From: an uncultured Burkholderiales bacterium
GTDB taxonomy: Bacteria > Pseudomonadota > Gammaproteobacteria > Burkholderiales > Burkholderiaceae_D
NCBI GenBank assembly: GCA_937872165.1
Contig: CALMOR010000228.1
Span: forward strand, 1 to 14,226
DNA length: 14,226 nucleotides
Direction of reading: 5' to 3'
Under the pieces are notes generated by a model that did no database searches, was not told where the DNA came from, and worked only from the letters and a program-made list of their open reading frames with translations. Position numbers and translations under genes: made by a program. Below are positions 13,471-14,226 of the stretch, in pieces; the stretch's first letter is position 1, and each line of letters opens with the position of its first letter.

Positions 13471-14226
13471 TCAGCTGTCGCGCTTGACGGTACGGGCTCC
13501 GTCGTCGGCGATCTTCTCCACTTCGACCTTGGTCTGGCGAACGGTGTCGCGAATCGTCTCCTCGCGGTCGGTCGCCGTCTTGCCCACTTCCACTTCACCG
13601 GTGACGCGAGCCGTCTTGCTCACGACCGCCTCTTCGCCCATCTCGCGAACCTCGATGCTTCCTTCGTTGAACGCCGCCAGATCGGCAGTGGTGGCGACCC
13701 GATCGACCGCGGTTCGCTTGATGTCGGCATGCTCCTCGCGCAGCGTGACCGACTCTTCGACCGGCACCTCGGTCATCCGCGTGAAGACGCGCACGCCGCC
13801 CCGTGCCACGGCCCGCTTGCCGACCTGCAGCTCTTCCCGCACTTCCTGCAGTTTCCGCGTGGCCCCGGTCCCGAGCGTGGCGCCGGTGCCGGCGGCCGCG
13901 TTGCCGGTCCAGCCGTCCTTTCGCCATTCTTCGGAGCGCTCGTCGACGTCGATCGCGCCGGCCGCGTTGAGGATCCCTTCCGCCCGGTCCGCCTCGTCTG
14001 CGCTGGTGGTCCGCACGGTCAGACCGTACGAACCGCGCCTGAAGGCTTCGGTGTAGGTACTCCGGTGATCGTCGATCTCCGCGTCGTCGCGGTCGTCGGC
14101 GCCGAACAGGTTCTCGAAGAAACGCGTGATCGCGCCTTCGTGATGGGGTGCTGTCGCTGCCGCTGTCGCGGCCGTCGTCGCTCCCGTCGACGCCGTGGCG
14201 CCTGCCGTGGCGGCGGTGATCTGACC
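13471..14226 (-). CDS. YsnF-like DUF2382 stress protein, N-terminus beyond the window
   Basis: The frame is open to the window edge, giving 251 residues of an incomplete protein. In this fragment, residues 3-24 are almost only Ala, Thr, Gly and Ser (a linker). Then APHHEGAITRFFENLFG, an acidic stretch, and a first domain YGLTVRTTSADEADRAEGIL ending IDVDERSEEW (about 66-101). A Gly/Ala/Thr linker (109-123) is followed by DUF2382 (about 125-238) with the hallmarks LQEVREELQVGKRAV, VRVFTRMTEVPVEESV, LREEH, and the second half EVEVGKTATDREETIRDTVR. YsnF/AvaK-type proteins of this build are associated with general, osmotic and desiccation stress; no enzymatic role is established. An internal GTG at 14016 is not the start because homology extends upstream. 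Heads a - strand trio with GlsB- and DUF883-like genes. Confidence 0.85.
   Translation of the reverse strand, partial: GQITAATAGATASTGATTAATAAATAPHHEGAITRFFENLFGADDRDDAEIDDHRSTYTEAFRRGSYGLTVRTTSADEADRAEGILNAAGAIDVDERSEEWRKDGWTGNAAAGTGATLGTGATRKLQEVREELQVGKRAVARGGVRVFTRMTEVPVEESVTLREEHADIKRTAVDRVATTADLAAFNEGSIEVREMGEEAVVSKTARVTGEVEVGKTATDREETIRDTVRQTKVEVEKIADDGARTVKRDS

Noticed and set aside
12471..13487. 338-codon + strand frame across the stress-gene cluster
   Set aside because: It is antisense to the DUF883-like and GlsB-like genes, both of which have good SDs and recognisable protein features.
13389..13598. Upstream extension of the GlsB-like gene
   Set aside because: The extension is Arg/Pro-rich, overlaps the DUF2382 coding region, and the family N-terminus with a good SD is at 13388.

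Overview
The window looks like chromosomal DNA from a high-GC betaproteobacterium, most likely Burkholderiales or a relative. This rests on gene order (rlmE-ftsH-folP-glmM followed by pstSCAB, an arrangement typical of that class), on strong G/C preference at third codon positions, and on CCA-encoding tRNA genes. The species cannot be named from the sequence alone.

Positions 1-4495 are a housekeeping block on the + strand: the 3' end of rlmE (23S rRNA 2'-O-methyltransferase), ftsH (membrane AAA+ zinc protease), folP (dihydropteroate synthase) and glmM (phosphoglucosamine mutase). A textbook intrinsic terminator lies between ftsH and folP. Positions 4548-8395 hold the high-affinity phosphate importer pstS-pstC-pstA-pstB. 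It is preceded by a Pho box with a well-spaced -10 element. A long GUGA-capped hairpin between pstS and pstC probably allows more PstS than PstCAB. The usual phoU does not follow pstB within this window.

Positions 8419-8770 are a tRNA operon, Pro(UGG)-Arg(UCU)-His(GUG), with its own near-consensus sigma70 promoter. From 8771 onward the character changes: gene density falls and the genes look accessory. On the - strand there is a thioredoxin-reductase-like flavoprotein with a CPVC centre but without the usual NADPH-binding signature, then a long stretch with no recognisable gene, then a short-chain dehydrogenase. The dehydrogenase is divergent from an HxlR-family regulator, and the 66-bp gap between them carries an imperfect palindrome that could be the operator. 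Directly behind the regulator is a decayed IS3-family element (about 12099-12470) with a frameshifted, truncated orfA and recognisable ends.

The last 1.6 kb on the - strand is a stress-type membrane/envelope cluster: a YsnF-like DUF2382 protein running off the window edge, a GlsB/YeaQ small membrane protein, and a DUF883/ElaB-like tail-anchored protein. Each intergenic gap in this cluster contains a strong GC-rich hairpin. I found no CRISPR array, no intact transposase or integrase, and no clearly new defence or biosynthetic system. The most unusual items are the non-canonical reductase, the IS3 relic, the regulator/dehydrogenase pair and the repeated intercistronic hairpins.
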